A stretch of 34,005 nt of DNA. Origin: Bacillota bacterium (GTDB taxonomy: Bacteria > Bacillota > Sulfobacillia > JAJZYS01 > JAJZLH01). The stretch's first letter is position 1, and the number at the start of each line of letters is the position of its first letter. The stretch lies in contig JAJZLH010000060.1 in NCBI GenBank assembly GCA_021803575.1, positions 1 to 34,005 on the forward strand, written 5' to 3'. Both the position numbers and the translations under genes were made by a program. Of the stretch, positions 24,936 through 33,800 are shown piece after piece. Below the pieces are notes generated by a model. It did no database searches and was not told the DNA's origin. It worked only from the letters and a program-made list of their open reading frames with translations.

Positions 24936-25454
24936 CTAGGTGGCGTTCTTGGGGGCAAAAAACATGATCATGTTGCGTCCTTCCAGGCGGGGCGGCCGCT
25001 CGACCACTGCCACCTCCTGCAGCTGGTCGGCCAAGCGGCGCAGGATCTCCTGACCGATCTCCTGGTGCACGATCTCCCGGCCCCGAAACATGATGGTGGC
25101 CTTGACTTTGTCGCCTTCCTTGAGGAACTTCATGGCGTTTCGCATCTTGACGTCGAAGTCGTGGGCCTCGATGCGGGGGCGCAGCTTCACCTCTTTGACG
25201 CTGATCTGCTTCTGCTTCTTGCGGGTTTCCTTCTCCCGCTTCTGCTCCTCGTAGCGGAAGCGGCCAAAGTCCATGATCCTGCACACCGGCGGCTTGGCCC
25301 CGGCTGCGACCTCGACCAGGTCGAGGTTCCGTTCAGTGGCCAGCTCCAGGGCCCGGGACAAGGACACGATCCCCATCTGCGCCCCGTCCGGTCCAACCAG
25401 CCGGACTTCGCGGGCCCTGATCTCGTCGTTGATCCGCCACTCTTTGGTGCTCAG
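24936..25454 (-). CDS. infC: Translation initiation factor IF-3, CTG start
   Basis: IF3 binds the 30S subunit, favours correct start codons and blocks early 50S joining. The first canonical start, ATG 25376, would cut off the conserved N-terminus. In frame upstream the sequence reads STKEWRINDEIRAREVRLVG, the family signature, and opens at CTG 25454, with GGAGG 7 nt upstream. That gives 172 residues, normal for IF3. N-domain to about residue 75, linker KREKETRKKQKQ, C-domain with DFDVKMRNAMKFL and ending GRNMIMFFAPK. A rare start codon is expected, because IF3 discriminates against such codons and so limits its own synthesis (ATT in E. coli). Confidence 0.93.
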   Translation of the reverse strand: MSTKEWRINDEIRAREVRLVGPDGAQMGIVSLSRALELATERNLDLVEVAAGAKPPVCRIMDFGRFRYEEQKREKETRKKQKQISVKEVKLRPRIEAHDFDVKMRNAMKFLKEGDKVKATIMFRGREIVHQEIGQEILRRLADQLQEVAVVERPPRLEGRNMIMFFAPKNAT

Positions 25455-25485
25455 GCTCTCCCCTCCGACGTTGGGCCATGGATCA

Positions 25486-25508
25486 CAAAAGGCAGGCCAC
25501 GCCTGCCT
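25486..25508 (-). terminator. Leader terminator upstream of infC
   Basis: Minus-strand perfect 8-bp stem AGGCAGGC / GCCTGCCT (25501-25508 with 25490-25497), 3-nt loop, then a short T-run. It lies about 32 nt before the infC start and after the promoter, so it can act as an attenuator, as in the Bacillus infC leader controlled by L20. Confidence 0.65.
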
Positions 25509-25585
25509 CTCGCTCGGTGTTGTGAGACCGAACCCGCAACGCCAGAGCGTGCAGGTGAGAAGTCAGGCTTCTTCTTGGCCTCTTC

Positions 25586-25614
25586 AGTATCCAGGCTTGG
25601 GCCGGCTCCGTCAA
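25586..25614 (-). promoter_or_regulatory. infC-rpmI-rplT promoter
   Basis: Minus-strand TTGACG (25609-25614) and GATACT (25586-25591) with a 17-bp spacer: 5 of 6 and 4 of 6 matches to the vegetative consensus. Gives a leader of about 125 nt before infC. Confidence 0.7.
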
Positions 25615-25615
25615 G

Positions 25616-25645
25616 GCTTGCAGGAGGGCCGATCGGTGGTGTCTA
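25616..25645 (+). promoter_or_regulatory. Possible fabI promoter
   Basis: TTGCAG followed about 18 bp later by TCTAAA, upstream of fabI and overlapping the back of the infC promoter. Weak matches; proposed mainly because fabI is transcribed divergently from infC. Confidence 0.3.
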
Positions 25646-25688
25646 AACAGCCGAGGCTCAGAGTTTGGACAACCTAAGGGGGATCCCG

Positions 25689-26480
25689 ATGGGTCTGTTG
25701 GACGGGCGGCGCTGCCTGGTGGCAGGCGTGGCCAACAAGCGATCTCTGGCCTGGGGCTGCACCAGCGCCTTTCTCAGGGAAGGCGCCGAGGTGATTCTCA
25801 CCTATCAGAATGACCACTTCAAAAACACGATCGAGCGGCTGCTCGATGAGAACGGCTATCGGCAGGCGGTGGCCCTCTACCACCTGGATGTCACCGACGA
25901 GGACTCCCTGGCTGAACTTGGCCGGGCCGTTGGCCGCCACGGCAAGCTCGATGTGATCGTCCACTCCATCGCCCACGCCCGCACTGAGGACCTGGAGGGC
26001 AGCTTCCTCGAGGTGTCCCGCCCGGGTTTTGGCTTTGCCCTGGATGTCAGCGCCTACTCCCTCGTTTCCCTCACCCGCGCCCTCAGGCCGCATCTGTCCG
26101 ACGACGCCAGCGTGATCACGATGACCTATCACGCCGGCGAACGGGTGGTTCCCAACTACAACGTGATGGCCGTCGCCAAGCAGGCCCTGGAGACCATCGT
26201 CCGCTACCTGGCCGCCGAACTGGGTCCAGCCGGCGTACGGGTCAACGCGGTGTCCGCCGGAGCGGTGAAGACACTGGCCGCCTCCGGCGTGAAGGGCATC
26301 TCACACTCGATCAAGACCTACGAGGAGATTGCCCCCCTGCGCCGGGCCGTGACCATTGAGGAGATCGGTGACGCCGCCGTCTTCCTGGCGTCGCGGCTCA
26401 GCCGGGCCGTGACCGGCACCATCCTGTTCGTGGACGAAGGCTTCCACGTGCTGGGGTCGGTTCCGACCTCAGCTGGCTAG
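25689..26480 (+). CDS. fabI: Enoyl-ACP reductase FabI
   Basis: Last step of each fatty acid elongation cycle, NAD(P)H-dependent. 263 residues from ATG 25689, with AAGGGGG 6 nt upstream; an in-frame TTG at 25665 is less likely. The nucleotide site begins GVANKRSLAWG; catalytic Tyr and Lys lie in TYHAGERVVPNYNVMAVAK (Tyr-x6-Lys). The usual MG of YNVMGxAK is MA here. SDR fold to the end. Its stop overlaps the thrS stop over CTAG, tail to tail. Not part of a visible fab cluster. Confidence 0.95.
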   Translation: MGLLDGRRCLVAGVANKRSLAWGCTSAFLREGAEVILTYQNDHFKNTIERLLDENGYRQAVALYHLDVTDEDSLAELGRAVGRHGKLDVIVHSIAHARTEDLEGSFLEVSRPGFGFALDVSAYSLVSLTRALRPHLSDDASVITMTYHAGERVVPNYNVMAVAKQALETIVRYLAAELGPAGVRVNAVSAGAVKTLAASGVKGISHSIKTYEEIAPLRRAVTIEEIGDAAVFLASRLSRAVTGTILFVDEGFHVLGSVPTSAG

Positions 26481-28399
26481 CGGCTTTCCTCAGCGTGGTG
26501 GCCGGGGCCCAGCCAGCGGCTGGCGACCTTGTGCTGGAGCTCGGAAACAAAGTCCTTGACCGGCATGGCCCCGAGGTCTCTGCCGCCCCGCTCCCGGACG
26601 GCCAGCGTGCCTGCCTCGACCTCCCGCTGGCCGATCACGGCCACATACGGGACCTTGTCCTTCTCGGCATGACGGATCCGGTAGCCCACCTTCTCGTTGC
26701 GCCCGTCCAGCTCTACCCTCAAGCCAGCGGCCTGCAGGGTTGCTCGTACGCCCTGGGCGCTCTCGTGTTCGGCCTCCGATATCGGTAGGAGGCGGACCTG
26801 GACCGGGGCCAGCCACAGCGGAAAGGCCCCGGCGAAGTGCTCGACCAGGACGCCTATGAAGCGCTCCAGCGATCCCATGATGGCGTGGTGCACCATCACC
26901 GGCGTCTTCTGCCTGCCATCGCGGTCGATGTAGTGCAGGTCGAAGCGGATCGGCAGCTGGAAGTCCAGCTGGACGGTGGCCACCTGCCAGCGCCGGCCCA
27001 GGGCGTCCGTTGCCACGAAGTCCAGCTTGGGACCGTAGAAGGCCCCCTCGCCGGGGTCGGTCACATAGGGCCTCCCGGCTTCCTTTAGCACACCCTCCAG
27101 AGCGGCCTCGGCCCGGTCCCAGAGGGCCTCCTCTCCCATGCGGTCTGCGGGCCGGGTCGAAAAGTGGATCTCAATGGGCATGGCGAAGGCCTCGTAGATG
27201 GCGTCGACCAGGCCCAGCGCCTCGGCCACGACCTCCTCAATCTGCTCCGGGGCCAGAAAGGTGTGGGTGTCGTCCTGGTGCATGCCGCGCACGCGCAGGA
27301 GCCCATGCAGTGTGCCCGATCGCTCGCGGCGGGTGAGCGGTCCGTACTCGGCGATGCGGAGCGGCAGCTCCCGGTAGGAGCGGGTGGTCTCAGAGAAGAG
27401 GAGGCAGTGGCCCGGGCAGTTCATCGGCTTGACGCCGAAGGCCTCGCCCTCCGCCTCCATCAGGAACATGTTGTCCTTGAAGTGGGCGGCGTGCCCCGAG
27501 GTCTGCCACAGCTCGGTCTTGTAGATCCAGGGGGTGGACACCTCCTGGTAGCCAAGCGGCTGCTGCAGGCTGCGCGAGAAGCCGACCAGCGCCTCGTAGA
27601 GGGCGAGGCCCTTGGGGTGCCAGAAGGCAAAGCCAGGGGCGACGTCGTGGAAGCTGAACAGGTCGAGTTCCGGGCCCAGCCGGCGATGATCGCGCCGCTT
27701 CGCCTCCTCGATCAGGAAAAAATGGCGCTCCAGCTCGTCATCTGACGGGAAGGCCGTGCCATACACCCGCTGCAGCATCGGGCCCTGATCGTTGCCCTGG
27801 AAATACGCACCGGCCACATTGGTGAGCCGCAGGGCCTTGATCAGGCCCGTTCTGGCCAGATGCGGCCCCCGGCACAGATCGGTGAACTCGCCCTGGCGAT
27901 AGGTGGTGATCACGGCATCGTCCCGCAGCGCCTCGATCAGGGCCACCTTGAACGGCTCACCGGCCTGGGTGAACCACGCTAGGGCATCCTGGCGGGAGAT
28001 CTCCTGGCGGCTGACCGGATGGTCCTCAGCCACCACCCGGGCCATCTCGGCCTCGATGGCGGCCAGGTCAGCGCTGCTGATCGGTTCTGGAAACAGGATG
28101 TCATAGAAGAAGCCCTCGTCGGTGGCCGGCCCGATCGCCAGCTGGGCCTTCGGGTAGAGCCGCTTCACGGCCTGGGCCAGAACGTGGGCGGCGGTATGGC
28201 GAAACACCTGGCGCCCTTTGGCGTCGGTGAAGCGGAGCAGACGGACACTTGCTGCCGTCACCGGCCTAAAGAGCTCCAGCACCTGGTCGCCCGCCGCCAC
28301 GGCCAAGGCCTGCTCGGCCCCCAGCCTGGCCACCAGATCGGCGTACACCGCCCCCTCCGGCAGTTCCACCGCACCGGCTCCCACCACATCGACTCGCAT
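26477..28399 (-). CDS. thrS: Threonyl-tRNA synthetase
   Basis: 640 residues from ATG 28399, GAGGAGG 7 nt upstream; the opening to 28429 runs into the T-box terminator. N-terminal TGS domain (1-60), second additional domain with the editing site (HTAAHVLAQAVKRLYP, HxxxH-like), class II core with motif 2 RERSGTLHGLLRVRGMHQDDTH, zinc ligands in MNCPGH, QDDTH and VHHAIMGS, and C-terminal anticodon-binding domain (APVQVRLLPISEAEHESA onward). Charges tRNA-Thr and edits Ser-tRNA-Thr. Regulated by its own T-box. Confidence 0.97.
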   Translation of the reverse strand: MRVDVVGAGAVELPEGAVYADLVARLGAEQALAVAAGDQVLELFRPVTAASVRLLRFTDAKGRQVFRHTAAHVLAQAVKRLYPKAQLAIGPATDEGFFYDILFPEPISSADLAAIEAEMARVVAEDHPVSRQEISRQDALAWFTQAGEPFKVALIEALRDDAVITTYRQGEFTDLCRGPHLARTGLIKALRLTNVAGAYFQGNDQGPMLQRVYGTAFPSDDELERHFFLIEEAKRRDHRRLGPELDLFSFHDVAPGFAFWHPKGLALYEALVGFSRSLQQPLGYQEVSTPWIYKTELWQTSGHAAHFKDNMFLMEAEGEAFGVKPMNCPGHCLLFSETTRSYRELPLRIAEYGPLTRRERSGTLHGLLRVRGMHQDDTHTFLAPEQIEEVVAEALGLVDAIYEAFAMPIEIHFSTRPADRMGEEALWDRAEAALEGVLKEAGRPYVTDPGEGAFYGPKLDFVATDALGRRWQVATVQLDFQLPIRFDLHYIDRDGRQKTPVMVHHAIMGSLERFIGVLVEHFAGAFPLWLAPVQVRLLPISEAEHESAQGVRATLQAAGLRVELDGRNEKVGYRIRHAEKDKVPYVAVIGQREVEAGTLAVRERGGRDLGAMPVKDFVSELQHKVASRWLGPGHHAEESR

Positions 28400-28421
28400 C
28401 GCCCAGCCTCCTCGATAGACG

Positions 28422-28631
28422 CAAAACACCCGCCCCGGTCAGGGGCGAGTGTCGCTCGCGGTTCCACCCTAGTTTGGAAGTCGCCTTCCCTCCGGCGCGC
28501 TATCGGGCGCTGGCCGCCGGCGTTGGCGCCGGAACTCAGAAGTGGTCTTCACCGTCTGGCCTGCGGGGGGCTCGCACCCTTCCCCCTTCGCTGCGGCGCC
28601 CGGACGGCTACTCGCTTCGTCATCGCTGTTG
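28422..28631 (-). ncRNA. T-box riboswitch, threonine-specific, thrS leader
   Basis: Minus-strand leader before thrS. The T-box core AGGGTGGAACCGCG is at 28457-28470. The proposed specifier is ACC (28544-28546), a Thr codon, followed by A and CTTCTGAGT, the same arrangement as in the pheS leader. A GAAGCGAGTAG element near the 5' end fits Stem I. Uncharged tRNA-Thr would prevent termination. Confidence 0.9.
28423..28452 (-). terminator. T-box terminator before thrS
   Basis: 11-bp stem (28442-28452 with 28426-28436, one G-T pair), 5-nt loop, then TTTT on the minus strand. Ends 24 nt before the thrS start codon. Confidence 0.85.
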
Positions 28632-28637
28632 GGGCGT

Positions 28638-28666
28638 ATTCTCGCCGATGGCAGGCTGTTCGTCAA
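28638..28666 (-). promoter_or_regulatory. thrS promoter
   Basis: Minus-strand TTGACG (28661-28666) and GAGAAT (28638-28643) with a 17-bp spacer, directly upstream of the T-box leader. TTGACG is also the -35 of the infC promoter in this window. Confidence 0.65.
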
Positions 28667-28766
28667 GCGAGCCGGCCGGCGGGGGCGGGCAGGGCCGCGC
28701 CCCCTGTCGCCGAACTGCTGGCTGGTATCGACGCCGTGCAGGATGCGCCAGGAAAGAGGTGGTTAG

Positions 28767-29169
28767 GTGTTGCACCGTCTGAAGTCACCGAAGAGCCCCG
28801 TCAACATCCAGCACCAGGAACGGCTGAGGCCGCTGGACCGTGCCGCCTTGGTGATCACCACCCGGGTTGGCACCATGTCCTTCTTCCTCGTCATTTTCAC
28901 CTGGACGGCCGTCTGGCTGCTCTGGAACGTCCTGGCCCCCGTCTCGCTGCGCTTCGACCCGGCACCGGCCTTCGTGTTCTGGCTGTTCCTCTCCAACATG
29001 ATTCAGATCTTCCTGATGCCGCTGGTGATGGTCGGGCAGAACCTGCAGGGCGCCCACAGCGAACTGCGGGCAGAGTACGACCATGAGACGGTGACCGAGA
29101 TGAAGAGCCAGCTTGCCGCCATCCTGGCCAAGCTGGAGGCGCTGCCGGAGTTGAAGGGGGACAAGCCGG

Positions 29170-29180
<11 letters not shown>
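28767..29180 (+). CDS. DUF1003-like membrane protein
   Basis: 137 residues from GTG 28767, with AGAGGTGG about 4-6 nt upstream. Two predicted membrane helices (about 35-57 and 69-91) separated by RFDPAPAF, and a C-terminal coiled coil (EYDHETVTEMKSQLAAILAKLEAL). The pattern of N-terminal PVNIQHQERLRPLDRAA, helix, FDPxPF-like loop, helix and QNLQ...EYD matches the DUF1003 family, whose function is unknown. Divergent from thrS; its stop overlaps the ABC-F stop by 11 bp, tail to tail. Confidence 0.85.
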
Positions 29181-30969
<1,789 letters not shown>

Positions 30970-31080
30970 GGGTACCTCCCGGCGGCAGCTGCCGCAATCA
31001 CTTGAAGCCGATCGGCGTCCCGACCAGACGACAAGCCGTCTCACCTCGGTGATAGCAGGAAAAGGGCGCGCTTGCCCCTT

Positions 31081-31110
31081 TTAGCCCGCCGACACCTCAG
31101 TGAGACGCAT
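31081..31110 (-). CDS. Putative 9-residue leader peptide of the ABC-F gene
   Basis: ATG 31110 behind GAGAGGGGA (about 6-nt spacing), encoding MRLTEVSAG and a TAA stop, 111 bp before the ABC-F start. It begins about 25 nt after the predicted transcript start. A 7-bp hairpin (31060-31066 with 31076-31082) overlaps its stop codon. Micro-ORFs of this kind control several antibiotic-resistance ABC-F genes by ribosome stalling. The coding call rests on position and ribosome binding site only. Confidence 0.45.
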   Translation of the reverse strand: MRLTEVSAG

Positions 31111-31141
31111 GGGAAGTCCCCTCTCCACCTCTTCAGGTTGA

Positions 31142-31170
31142 AGCATAGCGAAGCCACTTCTGGGTTGCAA
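31142..31170 (-). promoter_or_regulatory. ABC-F gene promoter
   Basis: Minus-strand TTGCAA (31165-31170) and TATGCT (31142-31147) with a 17-bp spacer, 4 of 6 matches each. Back to back with the rsgA promoter: the two -35 boxes are 9 bp apart. Confidence 0.55.
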
Positions 31171-31177
31171 ATCCTCT

Positions 31178-31208
31178 GCTTGCGCAGATGGCAAGCGGCG
31201 TCTACACT
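31178..31208 (+). promoter_or_regulatory. rsgA promoter with inverted repeat
   Basis: TTGCGC (31180-31185) and TACACT (31203-31208) with a 17-bp spacer. A perfect 6-bp inverted repeat GCTTGC / GCAAGC (31178-31183 and 31191-31196) covers the -35, a possible operator. The 9-mer TGCGCAGAT (31181-31189) recurs inverted at 31366-31374, next to the rsgA ribosome binding site. Confidence 0.5.
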
Positions 31209-31240
31209 ACCGGCACGGAGTGCTGGAGGAGGTGGCGTCT

Positions 31241-31306
31241 ATGGCCCGGGTGCTGACCGTGTCTGGAGCGCGCCTCTCTGGCCTCGCAATCCGGCCTGGG
31301 GACTGA
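31241..31306 (+). CDS. Putative 21-residue leader peptide before rsgA
   Basis: ATG 31241 with a near-perfect GGAGGAGGT 7 nt upstream, about 25 nt after the predicted transcript start. The peptide begins MARVLTVSGARL and ends AIRPGD, then TGA. It is followed by a strong terminator (31323-31362) and then rsgA, the classic order of an attenuator. No family is recognised. CCTCC at 31314-31318 could pair with its ribosome binding site. Confidence 0.5.
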   Translation: MARVLTVSGARLSGLAIRPGD

Positions 31307-31322
31307 TAAGTCGTCCTCCGCT

Positions 31323-31362
31323 CGGGCGCTGCGCTGGAAGGCGCGGCGCCCGTTCTTGTTTG
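31323..31362 (+). terminator. Intrinsic terminator between micro-ORF and rsgA
   Basis: 12-bp stem: CGGGCGC (31323-31329) with GCGCCCG (31346-31352), extended inward by TGCGC with GCGCG, loop TGGAAG, followed by TTCTTGTTT. It lies 30 bp before the rsgA start and after its promoter, so it would stop rsgA transcription unless read through. Confidence 0.75.
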
Positions 31363-31391
31363 CGCATCTGCGCAGGAGGAGGCTCCACCGC

Positions 31392-32465
31392 TTGGATCTC
31401 AGGAATCTTGGACTTACAGCGCCGCTAGCGGCCCAGTTCGCTCTCAGCGGGCAGGACACCCACCGCCTCGGCCGGGTGATGACGGTGACCGGCCAGGCCT
31501 GGCTGGTCGGCTCGGAGCGGGGTGAGCAATTGGCCCAGATCTCCGGCAAGCTTGGCCACCTGGCAGCGGAGGACCCATCCCGCCTGCCGGTGGTCGGTGA
31601 CTGGGTGGCCCTCCGCCGCCACACCGGCACCCAGGCCGTGATCGACTGGGTGGTGGAACGCCGGCATACCCTCAGCCGACCCGACCCGGAACGGCCTGGC
31701 CGGACGGAGGTCCTGGTCTCTCACGTCGATGCCGCCTTGATCGTGATGGGGCTCGATTTCGACTACAACCTGCGCCGCCTGGAGCGCTACCTGGCCATGG
31801 TCCGCACCAGCGGCGCCGAACCGGTGGTGGTGCTGACCAAGGCGGACCTGGTCCAGGACTGGCGGCCGCTGGCACTGGCCGCCGCTGAGGCGAGCGGCAG
31901 CTGTGCCGTCCACGCCGTCTCCGCCCTGAGCGGCGAGGGCATGGCAGAACTCAGCGCCCACCTCGACTCGCTGCCCACCGTGGTCCTGATCGGTTCGTCC
32001 GGCGCCGGTAAGTCGACCCTGGTGCAAGCCCTGACTGGAGAGAAAGGGATCGCCACGGCCCCGACCCGCGCCGCGGACGGCCGCGGCCGTCACACCACAG
32101 TGGGCCGCCACCTCCACCCCAGACCCGGCGGTGGCTGCCTGATCGACACGCCAGGTCTGCGCTCGGTGGCAGTGGCGGCTCGTGCCGACCTGGCCGACAC
32201 CTTTGGTGAGATCGAGCGGCTGGCTCGGGCCTGCCGCTTCTCTGACTGTCAGCATCAAGGTGAGCCCGGCTGCGCAGTGGGCGCGGCGCTGGCCACAGGC
32301 GTCCTCAGCGCCGAGCGGCTCGGCGCCTGGCGCAAACTGGAACGGGAGGTGCGCCGTCAGGACGCCAAGCAGGACTCCGAGCTGCGGGCCGCTCTCCGCC
32401 AGCAAAACCGCCAGCGGGCGAAGCAGATCCGCAGCGAGTTGGAGGCTCTGCCCAAGCGCCGCTGA
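31392..32465 (+). CDS. rsgA: Ribosome small subunit GTPase RsgA
   Basis: Circularly permuted GTPase that checks late 30S assembly. 357 residues from TTG 31392 (MDLRNLGLTA), with AGGAGGAGG 9 nt upstream; an in-frame TTG at 31356 is inside the terminator. N-terminal OB fold (about 25-100), then G4 LTKADL (148-153), G5 VSALSGEG, G1 GSSGAGKST (201-209), G3 DTPG (252-255), and a zinc finger Cys281, Cys286, His288, Cys294. The basic C-terminal helix (RQDAKQDSELRAALRQQNRQRAKQ region) is typical of the subgroup with an LG start motif. Possibly controlled by the upstream attenuator. Confidence 0.95.
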   Translation: MDLRNLGLTAPLAAQFALSGQDTHRLGRVMTVTGQAWLVGSERGEQLAQISGKLGHLAAEDPSRLPVVGDWVALRRHTGTQAVIDWVVERRHTLSRPDPERPGRTEVLVSHVDAALIVMGLDFDYNLRRLERYLAMVRTSGAEPVVVLTKADLVQDWRPLALAAAEASGSCAVHAVSALSGEGMAELSAHLDSLPTVVLIGSSGAGKSTLVQALTGEKGIATAPTRAADGRGRHTTVGRHLHPRPGGGCLIDTPGLRSVAVAARADLADTFGEIERLARACRFSDCQHQGEPGCAVGAALATGVLSAERLGAWRKLEREVRRQDAKQDSELRAALRQQNRQRAKQIRSELEALPKRR

Positions 32466-32479
32466 GGACGCCCAAGGAA

Positions 32480-33508
32480 TCAGGTGGCGCTGGCCTCGGC
32501 CTCCCCCGCCGCGCCGTCCACCAGGCGGCGGAGCCTCTCCAGCTCGTCTCTGGTGCCGCTCACGAACAGGTGGTCACCCTCGGTCAGGGGCCGGTCCGGG
32601 TCGGGCGGCACATTGAGCAGCCCGCCGTGCTCCACGGCCACCACCACGATCGACGGCCCGTTGTCGCGGCGCAGGTCGCGCAGGGACATCCCCCGCACCG
32701 GCGACTTAGCCGCCACCGCCAGGTCTACCAGGTCGAAGCCGTGCTCCCACAGCCAGGACGAGTCGATCAACTCGGCCGAGCTGGGCTGGAGCGTGAGGCG
32801 GGCCAAGCGGCGGCCACCGATGCGGGTCGGCACCACCACCCGGCTCGCCCCGGCCAGGAGCAGCCGGCGCTCGGAGGCGGCATTCTCGGCCCGGGCTGTG
32901 ATCACCAGGTGAGGGTTCAACTCGCGGGCTGCCAGCACCACATACAGGTTCTCCGCATCGGAGGGCAGTGCCGCAATCAGGCCATACGCCTCGGCCACCG
33001 CCGCCGCCTGCAGGGTCTCCTGCTCGGCGGCGTCGCCCTCGATCACCTGAAAGCCGCCTTGCACCAGCTCCAGGCAGCGCTGCGGATCCGACTCAATGAT
33101 CACTGCGCCCACCCGGCCCAGGCCGGTCACTTCCTCGGCCGCCCGCTGCCCCACCCGGCCGCCGCCGGCGATCACGATGTGCCCCTGCATCCGCCTCACC
33201 CGCCTCTCCATGCGCCGCCTGCCCCAGGCGGCCTGCAGATCCCCGCCCACCAGGTATCCGGTCAGGGTGCCGACGGTGTACAGGCCCACCGACACACCGC
33301 CCAGGGCCGCGAACGCAGCCAGGAGGAACTGGGCGGCGGTGTGCGGCGCCGGTGCATCGGCCCCCACCGTGGTCATGACCATAATCGCCATGTAGAAGGC
33401 CTTGACCGCACTGACCCGGTAGAGGGCTGCGAAGAAGGCACTGCTGATTGCGACCAGCACGACCAGCAGCACCAGTGCCTCGGCCAGCCTGCGCTGGGCC
33501 TTGTTCAT
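32480..33508 (-). CDS. Two-helix ion channel with RCK/TrkA domain
   Basis: 342 residues. TM1 about 9-30, pore helix and filter 38-52, TM2 about 59-88, then an RCK_N Rossmann domain (GHIVIAGGGRVG, 109-120) and a TrkA_C domain from about residue 255. Layout is that of MthK/Kch-like potassium channels gated by a ligand at the RCK ring. The filter reads TTVGADAP rather than TVGYGD or TVGFGD, so ion selectivity is in doubt. ATG 33508 with GGGGGTGA upstream. It converges on rsgA, 14 bp apart. Confidence 0.9.
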   Translation of the reverse strand: MNKAQRRLAEALVLLVVLVAISSAFFAALYRVSAVKAFYMAIMVMTTVGADAPAPHTAAQFLLAAFAALGGVSVGLYTVGTLTGYLVGGDLQAAWGRRRMERRVRRMQGHIVIAGGGRVGQRAAEEVTGLGRVGAVIIESDPQRCLELVQGGFQVIEGDAAEQETLQAAAVAEAYGLIAALPSDAENLYVVLAARELNPHLVITARAENAASERRLLLAGASRVVVPTRIGGRRLARLTLQPSSAELIDSSWLWEHGFDLVDLAVAAKSPVRGMSLRDLRRDNGPSIVVVAVEHGGLLNVPPDPDRPLTEGDHLFVSGTRDELERLRRLVDGAAGEAEASAT

Positions 33509-33800
33509 CGCTCACCCCCGGCTTTCCAGGGCCAAGGAGCCCACAGTCGCATGCGCTGATCCGATGTTCGCCCCAGCCAGCTAGGCGGCCTGCCAGATGC
33601 CGCTGGACACCGACCTCCTGACCGCCTAGTTCCGCTCCCTGCGACAGCTCCATGCCATGTGCTATGTTCATGATCTGACCGGTCGTTGCCACTTCTCCCG
33701 GCCGCCGCTCTGGCCCGGCTCCCCCGCCGCCACAGGCCAGGCCGAGCGGCCAGGGTAAACACCGAGCCAGACACCCCACCTGCGATCTAGGGGGCCGAGT
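33509..33800. other. Intergenic region between channel and TPP enzyme
   Basis: 292 bp with divergent flanking genes. A perfect 8-bp inverted repeat CTAGGCGG / CCGCCTAG (33581-33588 and 33622-33629) spans a 33-nt loop. An AT-richer patch at 33658-33680 (TATGTT) may hold a promoter for the plus-strand gene; no convincing -35. Nothing coding seen. Confidence 0.4.
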
